The notes: generated by a model not told the origin, from the sequence alone. A stretch of 64,000 nucleotides of DNA from Gossypium raimondii (GCF_025698545.1 NC_068573.1:15213874-15277873), one strand, 5' to 3'; counted from the stretch's first letter, positions 33,540 through 44,415 are shown. Numbers and translations are program-made.

Positions 33540-33658
33540 GGGGTGCAACACGAGGACATCCCAAGAGGTCACCCATCCTAGTACTACTCTCGCCCAAGCA
33601 CGCTTAACTGCGGAGTTCGGATGGGATCCGGTGCAATAATACTGGTATGATCGTACCC
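33540..33658 (-). rRNA. 5S rRNA, copy 114, intact length
   Basis: 119 nt; GAGGACATCCC, GCAATAATACTGG; TTTATG-type promoter. Confidence 0.93.
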
Positions 33659-33840
33659 GTCAACTCTTGCGCAACCTATTCATAAAAAGGCTGCCTCTTA
33701 TCGCACTTCAAATTTCGATTTTGAATACAAATACGACAAAATATCGCTTCAAATTATTTATTTCACAAAACGAAAAACGAATGAGTTACACCACGCCGAT
33801 AAAATGCAACTAAAAAAACATTATATGAAATAAAATGGGA

Positions 33841-33954
33841 GGGTGCAACACGAGGACTTCCTGTGAGGTCACCCATCCTAGTACTACTCTCGCCAAGGAC
33901 GCTTAACGTGGAGTTCGATGGGATCCGGTGCATTATTGCCGGTATGATCGCACC
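33841..33954 (-). rRNA. 5S rRNA, copy 115, altered
   Basis: AAGGACGC, TTAACGTGG, CATTATTG; pairs with copy 130. Confidence 0.88.
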
Positions 33955-34132
33955 ACAACTCTTGCGCAATCTATTCATATAAAGGCCTCTTATCACACTT
34001 CTGCGCCTCGAATTTGAATACAAATTCACCAAATATCGCTCCAAATTATGTATTTCACAAAACGCAAATAACGAATGAGTTACACCACGGAGAAAGCGCA
34101 ACCATATAAAACATTATATGAAATAAAATGGA

Positions 34133-34245
34133 GGGTGCAACACGAGGACTTCCCAAGAGGTCACCCATCCTAGTACTACTCTCGCCCAAGCACGCTTAAT
34201 CATGGAGTTCGGATGGGATCCGCAATAGTTCGTATGATCGCATCT
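34133..34245 (-). rRNA. 5S rRNA, copy 116, altered
   Basis: 3' part clean; GCAATAGTTCG. Confidence 0.88.
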
Positions 34246-34424
34246 GCCAACTCTTGCGCAACTTATTCATATAATGGTGCCTCTTATCGCACTTCAAATT
34301 TCGATTTTGAATACAAATACGAAAAATATCGCTTCAAATTATTTATTTCACAAAACGCAAAAACGAATGAGTTACACCACGCCGAGAAAATGCAACAAAA
34401 AACATTATATGAAATAAAATGGGA

Positions 34425-34538
34425 CGGTGCAACACGAGGACTTCCGAGGAGGTCACCCATCCAAGTACTACTCGCCAAGGATGCTTAACTGTGGTGTTCG
34501 ATGGGATCTGGTGCATTATTGCCGGTATGATCGCACCC
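34425..34538 (-). rRNA. 5S rRNA, copy 117, altered
   Basis: CATCCAAGTAC, AAGGATGC, GTGGTGTTCG; pairs with copy 132. Confidence 0.88.
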
Positions 34539-34717
34539 ACAACTCTTGCGCAATCTATTCATATAAAGGCGCCTCTTATCACACTTGCGCGCCGAATTTG
34601 AATACAAATTCACCAAATATCGCTCCAAATTATGTATTTCATAAAACGCAAATAACGAATGAGTTACACCACGTGGAGAAAACGCAACTAAAAAACATTA
34701 TATGAAATAAAATGGGA

Positions 34718-34836
34718 AGGGTGCAACACGAGGACTTCCCAGGAGGTCACCCATCCTAGTACTACTCTCGCCCTAGCACGCTTCACTTCGAAGTTCAGAT
34801 GGGATCCGGTGCATTAGTGCTGGTATGATCGCACCC
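34718..34836 (-). rRNA. 5S rRNA, copy 118, intact
   Basis: 119 nt; CCCTAGCACGCTTCACTTCG; a clean island inside altered units. Confidence 0.95.
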
Positions 34837-35018
34837 GACAATTCTTGCGCAATCTATTCATATAAAGGCTGCCCCTTATCGCACTTGCTCCTCAAATTTA
34901 AAGGAAAATTCGACCAAATATTGTTTCAAATTATTTATTTCACAAAACGCAAATAACGAATGAGTTACACCACGTCGAGAAAATGCAACTAAAAAAACAT
35001 TATATGAAATAAAATGGA

Positions 35019-35135
35019 GGGTGCAACACAAGGACTTCCCAAGAGGTCACCTATCCTAGTACTAGTCTCGCCAAGCACGCTTAACTACTGTAGTTCGATG
35101 GGATCCGGTGCATTAGTGCCGGTATGATCGCACTC
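35019..35135 (-). rRNA. 5S rRNA, copy 119, altered
   Basis: CAACACAAGG, CTAGTACTAGTC. Confidence 0.88.
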
Positions 35136-35321
35136 ACAACTCTTGCACAATCTATTCATATATAGGTCGCCTCTTATCAAGATTTTTTTGGCCGTCAATT
35201 TGAATACAAATTCGACAAAATATCGCTTCAAATTATTTATTTCACAAAACGCAAATAACGAATGAGTTACACCACGCTGAGAAAATGCAACTAAAAAAAT
35301 ATTATATGAAATAAAATGGGA

Positions 35322-35436
35322 GGGTGCAACACGAGGACTTCCTGTGAGGTCACCCATCCTAGTACTACTCTCGCCAAAGCACGCTTAATCGTGGAGTTCG
35401 ATATGATCCGTGCATTAGTGTCGGTATTATCGCATC
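35322..35436 (-). rRNA. 5S rRNA, copy 120, altered
   Basis: GATATGATCC removes the BamHI site; GTATTATCG. Confidence 0.87.
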
Positions 35437-35622
35437 TGGCCAACTGCTATGCTAATCTATTCATATAAGGGCCTCTTATCAAGATTTTGCGCGCCGAATT
35501 TGAATACAAATTCGACCAAATATCGCTCCAAATTATTTACTTCACTAAACGCAAATAACGTAATGAGTTACACCACGCCGAGAAAACGCAACCTAAAAAA
35601 CATTATCTCAAATAAAATGGGA

Positions 35623-35737
35623 GGGTGCAACACGAGGACTTCCTGTGAGGTCACCGATCATAGTACTACTCTCACCCAAGCACGCTTAATCATGGAGTTC
35701 GATGGGATACGGTGCATTAGTGCGGTATGATCGCACC
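35623..35737 (-). rRNA. 5S rRNA, copy 121, altered
   Basis: CACCGATCATAG in the C box; GGGATACGG. Confidence 0.87.
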
Positions 35738-35926
35738 GCCAACTCTTGCACAATCTATTCATATAAAGGTCGCCTCTTATCAAGATTTTCTTGCACCTCG
35801 AATTTGATTACAAATTCGACAAAATATCGCTTCAAATTATTTATTTCACAAAACGCAAATAACGAATGAGTTACACCATGTCGAGAAAATGCAACTAAAA
35901 AAAATATTATATGAAATAAAATGGGA

Positions 35927-36044
35927 GGGGTGCAGCACGAGGACTTCCTAGGAGGTCACCCATCCTAGTACTACTCTCGCCCAAGCACGCTTAATCATGA
36001 GTTCGATATGATCCGGTGCATTAGTCTTCGGTATTATCGCACCC
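35927..36044 (-). rRNA. 5S rRNA, copy 122, partly altered
   Basis: 3' half clean (GTGCAGCACG); GATATGATCC. Confidence 0.88.
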
Positions 36045-36225
36045 ACAATCACAGCAATCTATTCATATAAGAAACGCCTCTTATCAAGATTTTAAAGCGT
36101 CGAATTTGAATACAAATTCGACAAAATATCGCTTCAAATTATTTATTTCACAAAATGCAAATAACGAATGAGTTACACCACGCCGGAAAATGAAACTAAA
36201 AAACATTATATGAAATAAAATGGGA

Positions 36226-36340
36226 GGAGTGCAACACGTGACTTCCTGTGAAGTCACCCATCCTAGTACTACTCTCGCCAAGCACGCTTAATCATGAGTT
36301 CGATGGGATCCAAGGTATTAGTGTCGGCATGATCGCACCT
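36226..36340 (-). rRNA. 5S rRNA, copy 123, altered
   Basis: Opens the second 15-unit block; GAAGTCACCC, GTCGGCATGATC. Confidence 0.87.
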
Positions 36341-36526
36341 GGCCAACTCTTGCGCAATCTATTCATATAAAGGCTGCCCTTATCGATTTTAAAGCGCCGA
36401 ATTTGAATACAAATTCGACAAAATATCGTGTCAAATTATTTATTTCACAAAACGCAAATAACGAATGAGTTACACCACGTCGAGAAAATGCAACTAAAAA
36501 AAAACATTCTATGAAATAAAATGGGA

Positions 36527-36645
36527 GGGGTGCAACACGAGGACTTCCCAGGAGGTCACCCATCCTAGTACTACACTCGCCCAAGGACGCTTAACTACGG
36601 AGTTCTGATGGGATCCGGTGCATTATTGCTGGTATGATCGCACCC
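36527..36645 (-). rRNA. 5S rRNA, copy 124, intact
   Basis: 119 nt; CTACACTCG, AAGGACGC, CATTATTGC. Confidence 0.95.
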
Positions 36646-36828
36646 GTGAATTCTTGCGCAATCTGTTCATATAAAGGTTGCCCCTTATCGCAATTTCGGC
36701 TCGAATTTAAAGGCAAATTCGACCAAATATTGTTTCAAATTAATTATTTCACAAAACGCAAATAATGAATGAGTTACACCACGTCGAGAAAATGCAACTA
36801 AAAAAAAATTATATGAAATAAAATGGGA

Positions 36829-36942
36829 GGGGTGCAACACGAGGACTTCCCAGGAGGTCACCTATCCTGGTACTACTCGCCAAAGACGCTTAACTACTTG
36901 AGTTTCGATGGGATCCGCATTAGTGCCGGTATGATCGCACCC
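36829..36942 (-). rRNA. 5S rRNA, copy 125, partly altered
   Basis: 3' end clean; CACCTATCCTGG, AAAGACGC; altered middle. Confidence 0.89.
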
Positions 36943-37126
36943 GTCAACTCTTGCGCAATCTATTCATATAAAGGCTGCCTCTTATCACACTTGCGCCTCG
37001 AATTTAAATGCAAATTCGACCAAGTATCGTTTCAAATTATTTATTTCACAAAACGCAAATAACGAATGAGTTACACCACGTCGAGAAAATGAAACTAAAT
37101 AAAACAATATATGAAACAAAATGGGA

Positions 37127-37245
37127 GGGGTGCAACACGAGGACTTCCCAATAGGTCACCCATCCTAGTACTACTCTCGCCCAAGCACGCTTAACTGCGG
37201 AGTTCTGATGGGATCCGGTGCATTAGCTCAGGTATGATCGCACCC
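37127..37245 (-). rRNA. 5S rRNA, copy 126, intact
   Basis: 119 nt; CCCAATAGG, CATTAGCTCAGG. Confidence 0.94.
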
Positions 37246-37428
37246 GTCAACTCTTGCGCAACCTATTCATATAAAGGCTGCCTCTTCTCGCACTTGCGCC
37301 TCGAATTTGAATACAAGTTCGACAAAATATCGTTTCAAATTATTTATTTCACAAAACGCAAATAACGAATGAGTTACACCACGTCGAGAAAATGCAACTA
37401 AAAATACATTATATGAAATAAAATGGGA

Positions 37429-37547
37429 GGAGTGCAACACGTGGAGTTCCCAGGAGATCACCCATCCTAGTACTACTCTCGCCCAAGCACGCTTAACTGC
37501 GGAGTTCTGATGGGATCCTGTGCATTAGTGCTGGTATGATCGCACCC
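37429..37547 (-). rRNA. 5S rRNA, copy 127, intact
   Basis: 119 nt; GGAGTGC, GTGGAGTTCCC, AGATCACCC. Confidence 0.94.
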
Positions 37548-37731
37548 GTCAACTCTTGCGCAACCTATTCATATAAAGGCTACCTGTTATAGTACTTAAC
37601 CCTCGATTTTGAATACAAATTCGACAAAATATCGTTTCAAATTATTTATTTCACAAAACGCAAATAAGGAATTAGTTACACCACGTCGAGAAAATGCAAC
37701 TAAAAAAAACATTATATGAAATAAAATTCGA

Positions 37732-37850
37732 AGGGTGCAACACGAGGACTTCCCAGGAGGTCACCCATCCTAGAACTACCCTCGCCCAAGAACGCTTAGC
37801 TGCGGAGTTCTGATGGAATCCGGTGCATTAGTGCTGGTATGATCACACCC
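37732..37850 (-). rRNA. 5S rRNA, copy 128, intact length
   Basis: 119 nt; clean twin of copy 113, with GAACTACCC, AAGAACGC, GATGGAATCC, GATCACACCC. Confidence 0.94.
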
Positions 37851-38034
37851 GTCAACTCTTGCGCAATCTATTAATATAAAGGCTGCCGCTTATCACACTT
37901 GTGCCTCGAATTTAAATGCAAATTCGACCAAATATCGTTTCAAATTATATATTTCACAAAATGTAAATAACGAATGAGTTACACCACGTCGGGAAACTGC
38001 AACTATATAAAACATTATATGAAATAAAATGGGA

Positions 38035-38149
38035 GGGGTGCAACACGAGGACATCCCAAGAGGTCACCCATCCTAGTACTACTCTCGCCAAGCACGCTTA
38101 ATCATGGAGTTCGGATGGGATCCGGCAATAGTATCGGTATGATCGCATC
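38035..38149 (-). rRNA. 5S rRNA, copy 129, partly altered
   Basis: 3' half clean, then an abrupt switch near 38085; pairs with copy 114; TTTATG-type promoter. Confidence 0.9.
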
Positions 38150-38329
38150 GCCAACTCTTGCAGCAACCTATTCATAAAAAGGCGCCTCTTATCGCACTTC
38201 ACCTCGATTTTGAATACAAATACGACAAAATATCGCTTCAAATTATTTATTTCACAAAACGCAAAAACGAATGAGTTACACCACGCCGATAAAATGCAAC
38301 TAAAAAACATTATATGAAATAAAATGGGA

Positions 38330-38442
38330 GGGTGCAACACGAGGACTTCCTGGAGGTCACCCATCCTAGTACTACTCGCCAAGGACGCTTAACGTGGAGT
38401 TTCGATGGGATCCGGTGCATTATTGCTGGTATGATCGCACCC
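38330..38442 (-). rRNA. 5S rRNA, copy 130, partly altered
   Basis: 5' third clean; AAGGACGCTTAACGTGG. Confidence 0.89.
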
Positions 38443-38626
38443 GTCAACTCTTGCGCAATCTATTCATATAAAGGCTGCCTCTTATCACACTTGCGCCTCG
38501 AATTTGAATACAAATTCGACCAAATATCGTTCCAAATTATGTATTTCACAAAACGCAAATAACGAATGAGTTACACCACGTGGAGAAAGCGCAACCATAT
38601 AAAACATTATATGAAATAAAATGGGA

Positions 38627-38743
38627 GGGGTGCAACACGAGGACTTCCCAAGAGGTCACCCATCCTAGTACTACTCTCCCAAGCACGCTTAACTGCGGAG
38701 TTCGGATGGGATCCGGTGCAATAGTTCTGGTATGATCGTACCC
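38627..38743 (-). rRNA. 5S rRNA, copy 131, near intact
   Basis: 117 nt; short CTCTCCCAAGC, otherwise as copy 103 type. Confidence 0.93.
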
Positions 38744-38926
38744 GTCAACTCTTGCGCAACTTATTCATATAATGGCTGCCTCTTATCGCACTTCAGCCTC
38801 GATTTTGAATACAAATACGAAAAAATATCGTTTCAAATTATTTATTTCACAAAACGCAAAAAACGAATGAGTTACACCACGTCGAGAAAATGCAACAAAA
38901 AAAACATTATATGAAATAAAATGGGA

Positions 38927-39045
38927 CGGGTGCAACACGAGGACTTCCGAGGAGGTCACCCATCCAAGTACTACTCTCGCCCAAGGATGCTTAACTGTGG
39001 TGTTCTGATGGGATCTGGTGCATTATTGCTGGTATGATCGCACCC
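38927..39045 (-). rRNA. 5S rRNA, copy 132, intact
   Basis: 119 nt; CATCCAAGTAC, GTGGTGTTCTG, GGGATCTGG. Confidence 0.94.
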
Positions 39046-39228
39046 GTCAACTCTTGCGCAATCTATTCATATAAAGGCTGCCTCTTATCACACTTGCGCC
39101 TCGAATTTGAATACAAATTCGACCAAATATCGTTCCAAATTATGTATTTCATAAAACGCAAATAACGAATGAGTTACACCACGTGGAGAAAACGCAACTA
39201 AAAAAACATTATATGAAATAAAATGGGA

Positions 39229-39347
39229 AGGGTGCAACACGAGGACTTCCCAGGAGGTCACCCATCCTAGTACTACTCTCGCCCTAGCACGCTTCACTTC
39301 GAAGTTCAGATGGGATCCGGTGCATTAGTGCTGGTATGATCGCACCC
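39229..39347 (-). rRNA. 5S rRNA, copy 133, intact
   Basis: 119 nt; same variants as copy 118. Confidence 0.95.
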
Positions 39348-39532
39348 GACAATTCTTGCGCAATCTATTCATATAAAGGCTGCCCCTTATCGCACTTGCT
39401 CCTCGAATTTAAAGGAAAATTCGACCAAATATTGTTTCAAATTATTTATTTCACAAAACGCAAATAACGAATGAGTTACACCACGTCGAGAAAATGCAAC
39501 TAAAAAAAAACATTATATGAAATAAAATGGGA

Positions 39533-39651
39533 GGGGTGCAACACAAGGACTTCCCAAGAGGTCACCTATCCTAGTGCTAGTCTCGCCCAAGCACGCTTAA
39601 CTACAGAGTTCTGATGGGATCCGGTGCATTAGTGCTGGTATGATCGCACCC
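39533..39651 (-). rRNA. 5S rRNA, copy 134, intact
   Basis: 119 nt; CACAAGGAC, CACCTATCCTAGTGC. Confidence 0.95.
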
Positions 39652-39834
39652 GTCAACTCTTGCACAATCTATTCATATATAGGCTGCCTCTTATCGCACT
39701 TGCGCGTCGAATTTGAATACAAATTCGACAAAATATCGTTTCAAATTATTTATTTCACAAAACGCAAATAACGAATGAGTTACACCACGTTGAGAAAATG
39801 CAACTAAAAAAATATTATATGAAATAAAATGGGA

Positions 39835-39953
39835 GGGGTGCAACACGAGGACTTCCCAGGAGGTCACCCATCCTAGTACTACTCTCGCCAAAGCACGCTT
39901 AACTGTGGAGTTCTGATATGATCCGGTGCATTAGTGCTGGTATTATCGCACCC
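39835..39953 (-). rRNA. 5S rRNA, copy 135, intact length
   Basis: 119 nt; GATATGATCC and GTATTATCG in a clean copy, so these changes are real. Confidence 0.94.
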
Positions 39954-40137
39954 GTCAACTGTTGCGCAATCTATTCATATAAGGGCTGCCTCTTATCGCA
40001 CTTGCGCGTCGAATTTGAATACAAATTCGACCAAATATCGTTCCAAATTATTTACTTCACGAAACGCAAATAACGAATGAGTTACACCACGTCGAGAAAA
40101 CGCAACCTAAAAAAACATTATCTGAAATAAAATGGGA

Positions 40138-40256
40138 GGGGTGCAACACGAGGACTTCCCAGGAGGTCACCGATCATAGTACTACTCTCACCCAAGCACG
40201 CTTAACTGCGGAGTTCTGATGGGATACGGTGCATTAGTGCTGGTATGATCGCAGCC
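40138..40256 (-). rRNA. 5S rRNA, copy 136, intact length
   Basis: 119 nt; CACCGATCATAG, GGGATACGG, CGCAGCC. Confidence 0.93.
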
Positions 40257-40440
40257 GTCAACTCTTGCACAATCTATTCATATAAAGGTTGCCTCTTATC
40301 GCACTTGCACCTCGAATTTGATTACAAATTCGACAAAATATCGTTTCAAATTATTTATTTCACAAAACGCAAATAACGAATGAGTTACACCATGTCGAGA
40401 AAATGCAACTAAAAAAAATATTATATGAAATAAAATGGGA

Positions 40441-40555
40441 GGGTGCAAAGACGAGGACTTCCTAGAGGTCACCCATCCTAGTACTACTCTCGCCAAGCAC
40501 GCTTAATCGCAAGTTCGATATGATCCGGTGCATTAGTGCCGGTATTATCGCACTC
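40441..40555 (-). rRNA. 5S rRNA, copy 137, altered
   Basis: GATATGATCC, GTATTATCG; GCAAAGACG at the 3' end. Confidence 0.87.
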
Positions 40556-40733
40556 CACAAATGCAGCAATCTATTCATATAAGGTGGCCTCTTATCAAGA
40601 TTTAAAGCGTCAATTTGAATACAAATTCGACAAAATATCGCTTCAAATTATTTATTTCACAAAATGCAAATAACGAATGAGTTACACCACGCCGAAAATG
40701 AAACTAAAAAACATTATATGAAATAAAATGGGA

Positions 40734-40848
40734 GGAGTGCAACACGTGGACTTCCAGAAGTCACCCATCCTAGTACTACTCTCGCCCAAGCACGCTTAAT
40801 CATGAGTTCGATGGGATCCGGTGCATTAGTCTTTGGTATGATCGCACC
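40734..40848 (-). rRNA. 5S rRNA, copy 138, altered
   Basis: GAAGTCACCC type; spacer after it has a 16-bp deletion. Confidence 0.88.
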
Positions 40849-41015
40849 TGCCAACTCTTGCGCAATCTATTCATATAAAGGCTGCCTCGAATTTAAATGT
40901 AAATTCGACCAAATATCGTTTCAAATTATTTACTTCACAAAACGCAAATAATGAATGAGTTCCACCACGTCGAGGAAACGCAACTAAAAAAACCATTATA
41001 TGAAATAAAATGGGA

Positions 41016-41130
41016 GGGTGCAACACGAGGACTTCTTAGAGGTCACCCATCCTAGTACTACTCTCGCCAAGCACGCTTAATCATGAGTTCGATGGGATCC
41101 GGTGGATTAGTGCCGGTATGATCGCATCCC
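41016..41130 (-). rRNA. 5S rRNA, copy 139, altered
   Basis: CTTCTTAGAGG, GGTGGATTAG. Confidence 0.88.
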
Positions 41131-41313
41131 GCCAACTCTTGCGCAATCTATTCATATAAAGGTCGCCATTATCGCACTTGCGCCTCGAAATTGAATACAA
41201 ATTCGACCAAATATCGTTCCAAATTATTTATTTCACAAAACGCAAATAACGAATGAGTTACACCACGTCGAGAAAACGCAACTAAAGAAACCATTATATG
41301 AAATAAAAAGGGA

Positions 41314-41432
41314 GGGGTGCAACACGAGAACATCCCAAGAGATCACCCATCCTAGTACTACTCTCGCCCAAGCACGCTTAACTGCGGAGTTCTGATGGGA
41401 TCCGGTGCATTAGTGCTGGTATGATCGCACCC
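41314..41432 (-). rRNA. 5S rRNA, copy 140, intact length, TATA lost
   Basis: 119 nt; GAGAACATCCC, AGATCACCC; upstream CAATAAAGG without TATA and C to T at -11. Candidate silent copy. Confidence 0.92.
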
Positions 41433-41613
41433 GTCTACTCTTACGCAATCTTTTCAATAAAGGCTCGCCCTTATCGCACTTGCGCCTCGACTTTAAATGA
41501 AAATTCGACCAAAAATCGTTTCAAATTATTTACTTCACAAAACGCAAATAATGAATGAGTTACACCACGTCGAGAAAACGCAACTAAAAAACATTATATG
41601 AAATAAAATGAGA

Positions 41614-41732
41614 GGGGTGCAACAAGAGGACTTCTCAGGAGGTCACCCATCCTAGTACTACTCTCGCCCAAGCACGCTTAACTGCGGAGTTCTGATGGGA
41701 TCCGGTGCATTAGTGCTGGTATGATCGCACCC
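41614..41732 (-). rRNA. 5S rRNA, copy 141, intact
   Basis: 119 nt; CAACAAGAGG, CTTCTCAGG; TTTATG-type promoter. Confidence 0.94.
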
Positions 41733-41916
41733 GTCAACTCTTGCGCAACCTATTCATAAAAAGGCTGCGTCTTATCGTATTCGAGCCTCGAATTTGAATA
41801 CAAATGCGACAAAATATTGTTTCAAATTATTTATTTCACAAAACGCAAATAACGAATGAGCTACAGCAAGTCGAGAAAGTGCAACTTAAAAAAACATTAT
41901 ATGAAATAAAATGGGA

Positions 41917-42035
41917 GGGGTGCAACACGTGGAATTCCCAGGAGGTCACCCATCCTAGTACTACTCTCGCCCAAGCACGCTTCACTTCGAAGTTCTGATG
42001 GGATCCGGTGCATTAGTGCTGGTATGATCGCACCC
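41917..42035 (-). rRNA. 5S rRNA, copy 142, intact
   Basis: 119 nt; GTGGAATTCCC, CTTCACTTCG; 16-bp spacer deletion upstream of it. Confidence 0.94.
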
Positions 42036-42201
42036 GTCAACTCTTGCGCAATCTATTCATATAAAGGTTGCCTCGAATTTAAATGTAAATTCGACGAAAT
42101 ATCGTTTCAAATTATTCACTTCACAAAACGCAAATAATGAATGAGTTACACCACGTCGAGGAAACGCAACTAAAAAAACCATTATATGAAATAAAATGGG
42201 A

Positions 42202-42315
42202 GGGGTGCAACACGAGGACTTCCTAGGAGGTCACCCATCCTAGTACTACTCGCCAAGCACGCTTAGCTGCGGAGTTCGATGGGATTCGATGCATTAGTGC
42301 CGGTATGATCGCACC
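42202..42315 (-). rRNA. 5S rRNA, copy 143, partly altered
   Basis: 3' third clean (CTTCCTAGG), then signature changes. Confidence 0.89.
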
Positions 42316-42499
42316 TGGCCAACTCTTGCGCAATCTATTCATATAAAGGTCGCCGCTTATCGCACTTAGCGCCAAATTGAATACAAATTCGACCAAATAT
42401 CGTTCCAAATTATTTATTTCACAAAACGCAAATAACGAATGAGTTACACCACGTCGAGAAAACACAACTAAAAAAACCATTATATGAAATAAAAAGGGA

Positions 42500-42618
42500 G
42501 GGGTGCAACACGAGAACATCCCAAGAGGTCACCCATCCTAGTACTACTCTCGCCCAAGCACGCTTAACTGCGGAGTTCTGATGGTATCCGGTGCATTAGT
42601 GCTGGTAGGATCGCACCC
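42500..42618 (-). rRNA. 5S rRNA, copy 144, intact length, TATA lost
   Basis: 119 nt; GAGAACATCCC, GGTATCCGG; CAATAAAGG upstream. Confidence 0.92.
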
Positions 42619-42799
42619 GTCTACTCTGACGCAATCTTTTCAATAAAGGCTCGCCCTTATTGCACTGGCGCCTCGAATTTAAATGAAAATTCGACAAAAA
42701 ATCGTTTCAAATTATTTACTTCACAAAACGCAAATAATGAATGAGTTACACCACCTCGAGAAAACGCAACTAAAAAACATTATATGAAATAAAATGGGA

Positions 42800-42918
42800 G
42801 GGGTGCTACAAGAGGACTTCTCAGGAGGTCACCCATTCTAGTACTACTCTCGCCCAAGCACGCTTAACTGCGGAGTTTTGATGGGATCCGGTGCATTAGT
42901 GCAGGTATGATCGCACCC
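42800..42918 (-). rRNA. 5S rRNA, copy 145, intact
   Basis: 119 nt; GCTACAAGAGG, CACCCATTC; TTTTATG-type promoter. Confidence 0.93.
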
Positions 42919-43102
42919 GTCAACTCTTGCGCAACCTATTCATAAAAGGCTGCGTCTTATCGTATTTGAGCCTCGAATTTGAATACAAATTCGACCAAAT
43001 ATTGTTTCAAATTATTTATTTCACAAAATGTAAGTAACGAATGAGTTACACCACTTCGAGAAAATGCAACTAAATAAAAACATTATATGAAATAAAATGG
43101 GA

Positions 43103-43216
43103 GGGTGCAACACGAGGACTTCCTGTGAGGTCACCCATCCTAGTACTACTCTCGCCAAGGACGCTTAATGCGGACTTCGATGGGATCCGATGCATTATTG
43201 TCGGTATGATCGCACC
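43103..43216 (-). rRNA. 5S rRNA, copy 146, altered
   Basis: AAGGACGC, CATTATTG. Confidence 0.88.
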
Positions 43217-43396
43217 GTCAACTCTTGCGCAATCTATTCATATAAAGGTTGCCCTTATCGCATTTTGTGCCTCAATTTGAATACAAATTCAAAAAATATC
43301 GCTTCAAATTATTTATTTCACAAAACGCAAATAACGAATGAGTTACACCACGCCGAGAAAATGCAACTAAAAAATATTATATGAAATAAAATGGGA

Positions 43397-43508
43397 GGGT
43401 GCAACACGAGGACTTCCTCAGAGGTCACCCATCCTAGTACTACTCGCCAAGCACGCTTAATGCGGAGTTCGATATGATCCGTGCATTAGTCTTTGGTATT
43501 ATCGCATC
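43397..43508 (-). rRNA. 5S rRNA, copy 147, altered
   Basis: GATATGATCC, GTATTATCG. Confidence 0.87.
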
Positions 43509-43691
43509 TGCCAACTGTTGCGCAATCTATTAATATAAGGGCCTCTTATCAAGATTTTGCGCGTTAATTTGAATACAAATTCGACCAAATATCGTTCCAA
43601 ATTATTTACTTCACGAAACGCAAATAACGAATGAGTTACACCACGTCGACAAAATGCAATTAAAAAAAACATTATCTGAAATAAAATGGGA

Positions 43692-43810
43692 GGGTTGCAA
43701 CACGAGGACTTCCCAGGAGGTCACCGATCATAGTACTACTCTCGCCCAAGCACGCTTAACTGCGGAGTTCTGATGGGATCCGGTGCATTAGTGCTGGTAT
43801 GATCGCACCC
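43692..43810 (-). rRNA. 5S rRNA, copy 148, intact
   Basis: 119 nt; GGGTTGCAAC, CACCGATCATAG. Confidence 0.94.
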
Positions 43811-43993
43811 GTCAACTCTTGCGCAATCTATTCATATAAAGGTTGCCCCTTATTGACTTGCGCCTCGAATTTAAATGTAAATTCGACCAAATAACGTTTC
43901 AAATTATTTACTTCACAAAACGCAAATAATGAATGAGTTACACCATGTCGAGGAAACGCAACTAAAAAAACCATTATATGAAATAAAATGGGA

Positions 43994-44112
43994 GGGGTGC
44001 AACACGAGGACTTCCTAGGAGGTCACCCATCCTAGTACTACTCTCGCCCAAGCACGCTTAACTGCGGAGTTCTGATAGGATCCGGTGCATTATTGCAGGT
44101 ATGATCGCACCC
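43994..44112 (-). rRNA. 5S rRNA, copy 149, intact
   Basis: 119 nt; CTTCCTAGG, GATAGGATCC, CATTATTGCAGG. Confidence 0.94.
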
Positions 44113-44296
44113 GTCAACTCTTGCACAATCTATTCATATAAAGGCTGCCGCTTATCGCACTTGCGCCTCAAAATTGAATACAAATTCGACCAAATATCGT
44201 TCCAAATTATGTATTTCACAAAACGCAAATAACGAATGAGTTAAACCACGTCGAGAAAACGCAACTAAAGAAACCATTATATGAAATAAAAAGGGA

Positions 44297-44415
44297 GGGG
44301 TGCAACACGAGAACATCCCAAGAGGTCACCCATCCTAGTACTACTCTCGCCCAAGCACGCTTAACTGCGGAGTTCTGATGGGATCCGGTGCATTAGTTCT
44401 GGTATGATCGCACCC
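44297..44415 (-). rRNA. 5S rRNA, copy 150, intact length, TATA lost
   Basis: 119 nt; GAGAACATCCC; CAATAAAGG upstream. Confidence 0.92.

Larger units (their letters stand above)
31774..40733 (-). repeat. 15-unit block in direct tandem (copies 108-122 and 123-137)
   Basis: The second block starts at 36226, directly after the first. All fifteen pairs align. Strong marks are in copies 113 and 128: GAACTACC, GATGGAATCC, GATCACACC, CTATTAATATA, TATATATTTCAC, AAATGTAAAT and GGGAAACTGC. Others are GTGTCAAATT after 108 and 123, GATATGATCC in 120 and 135, and ACCGATCATAG in 121 and 136. Copy 138 begins a third partial match and then diverges. Confidence 0.88.
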
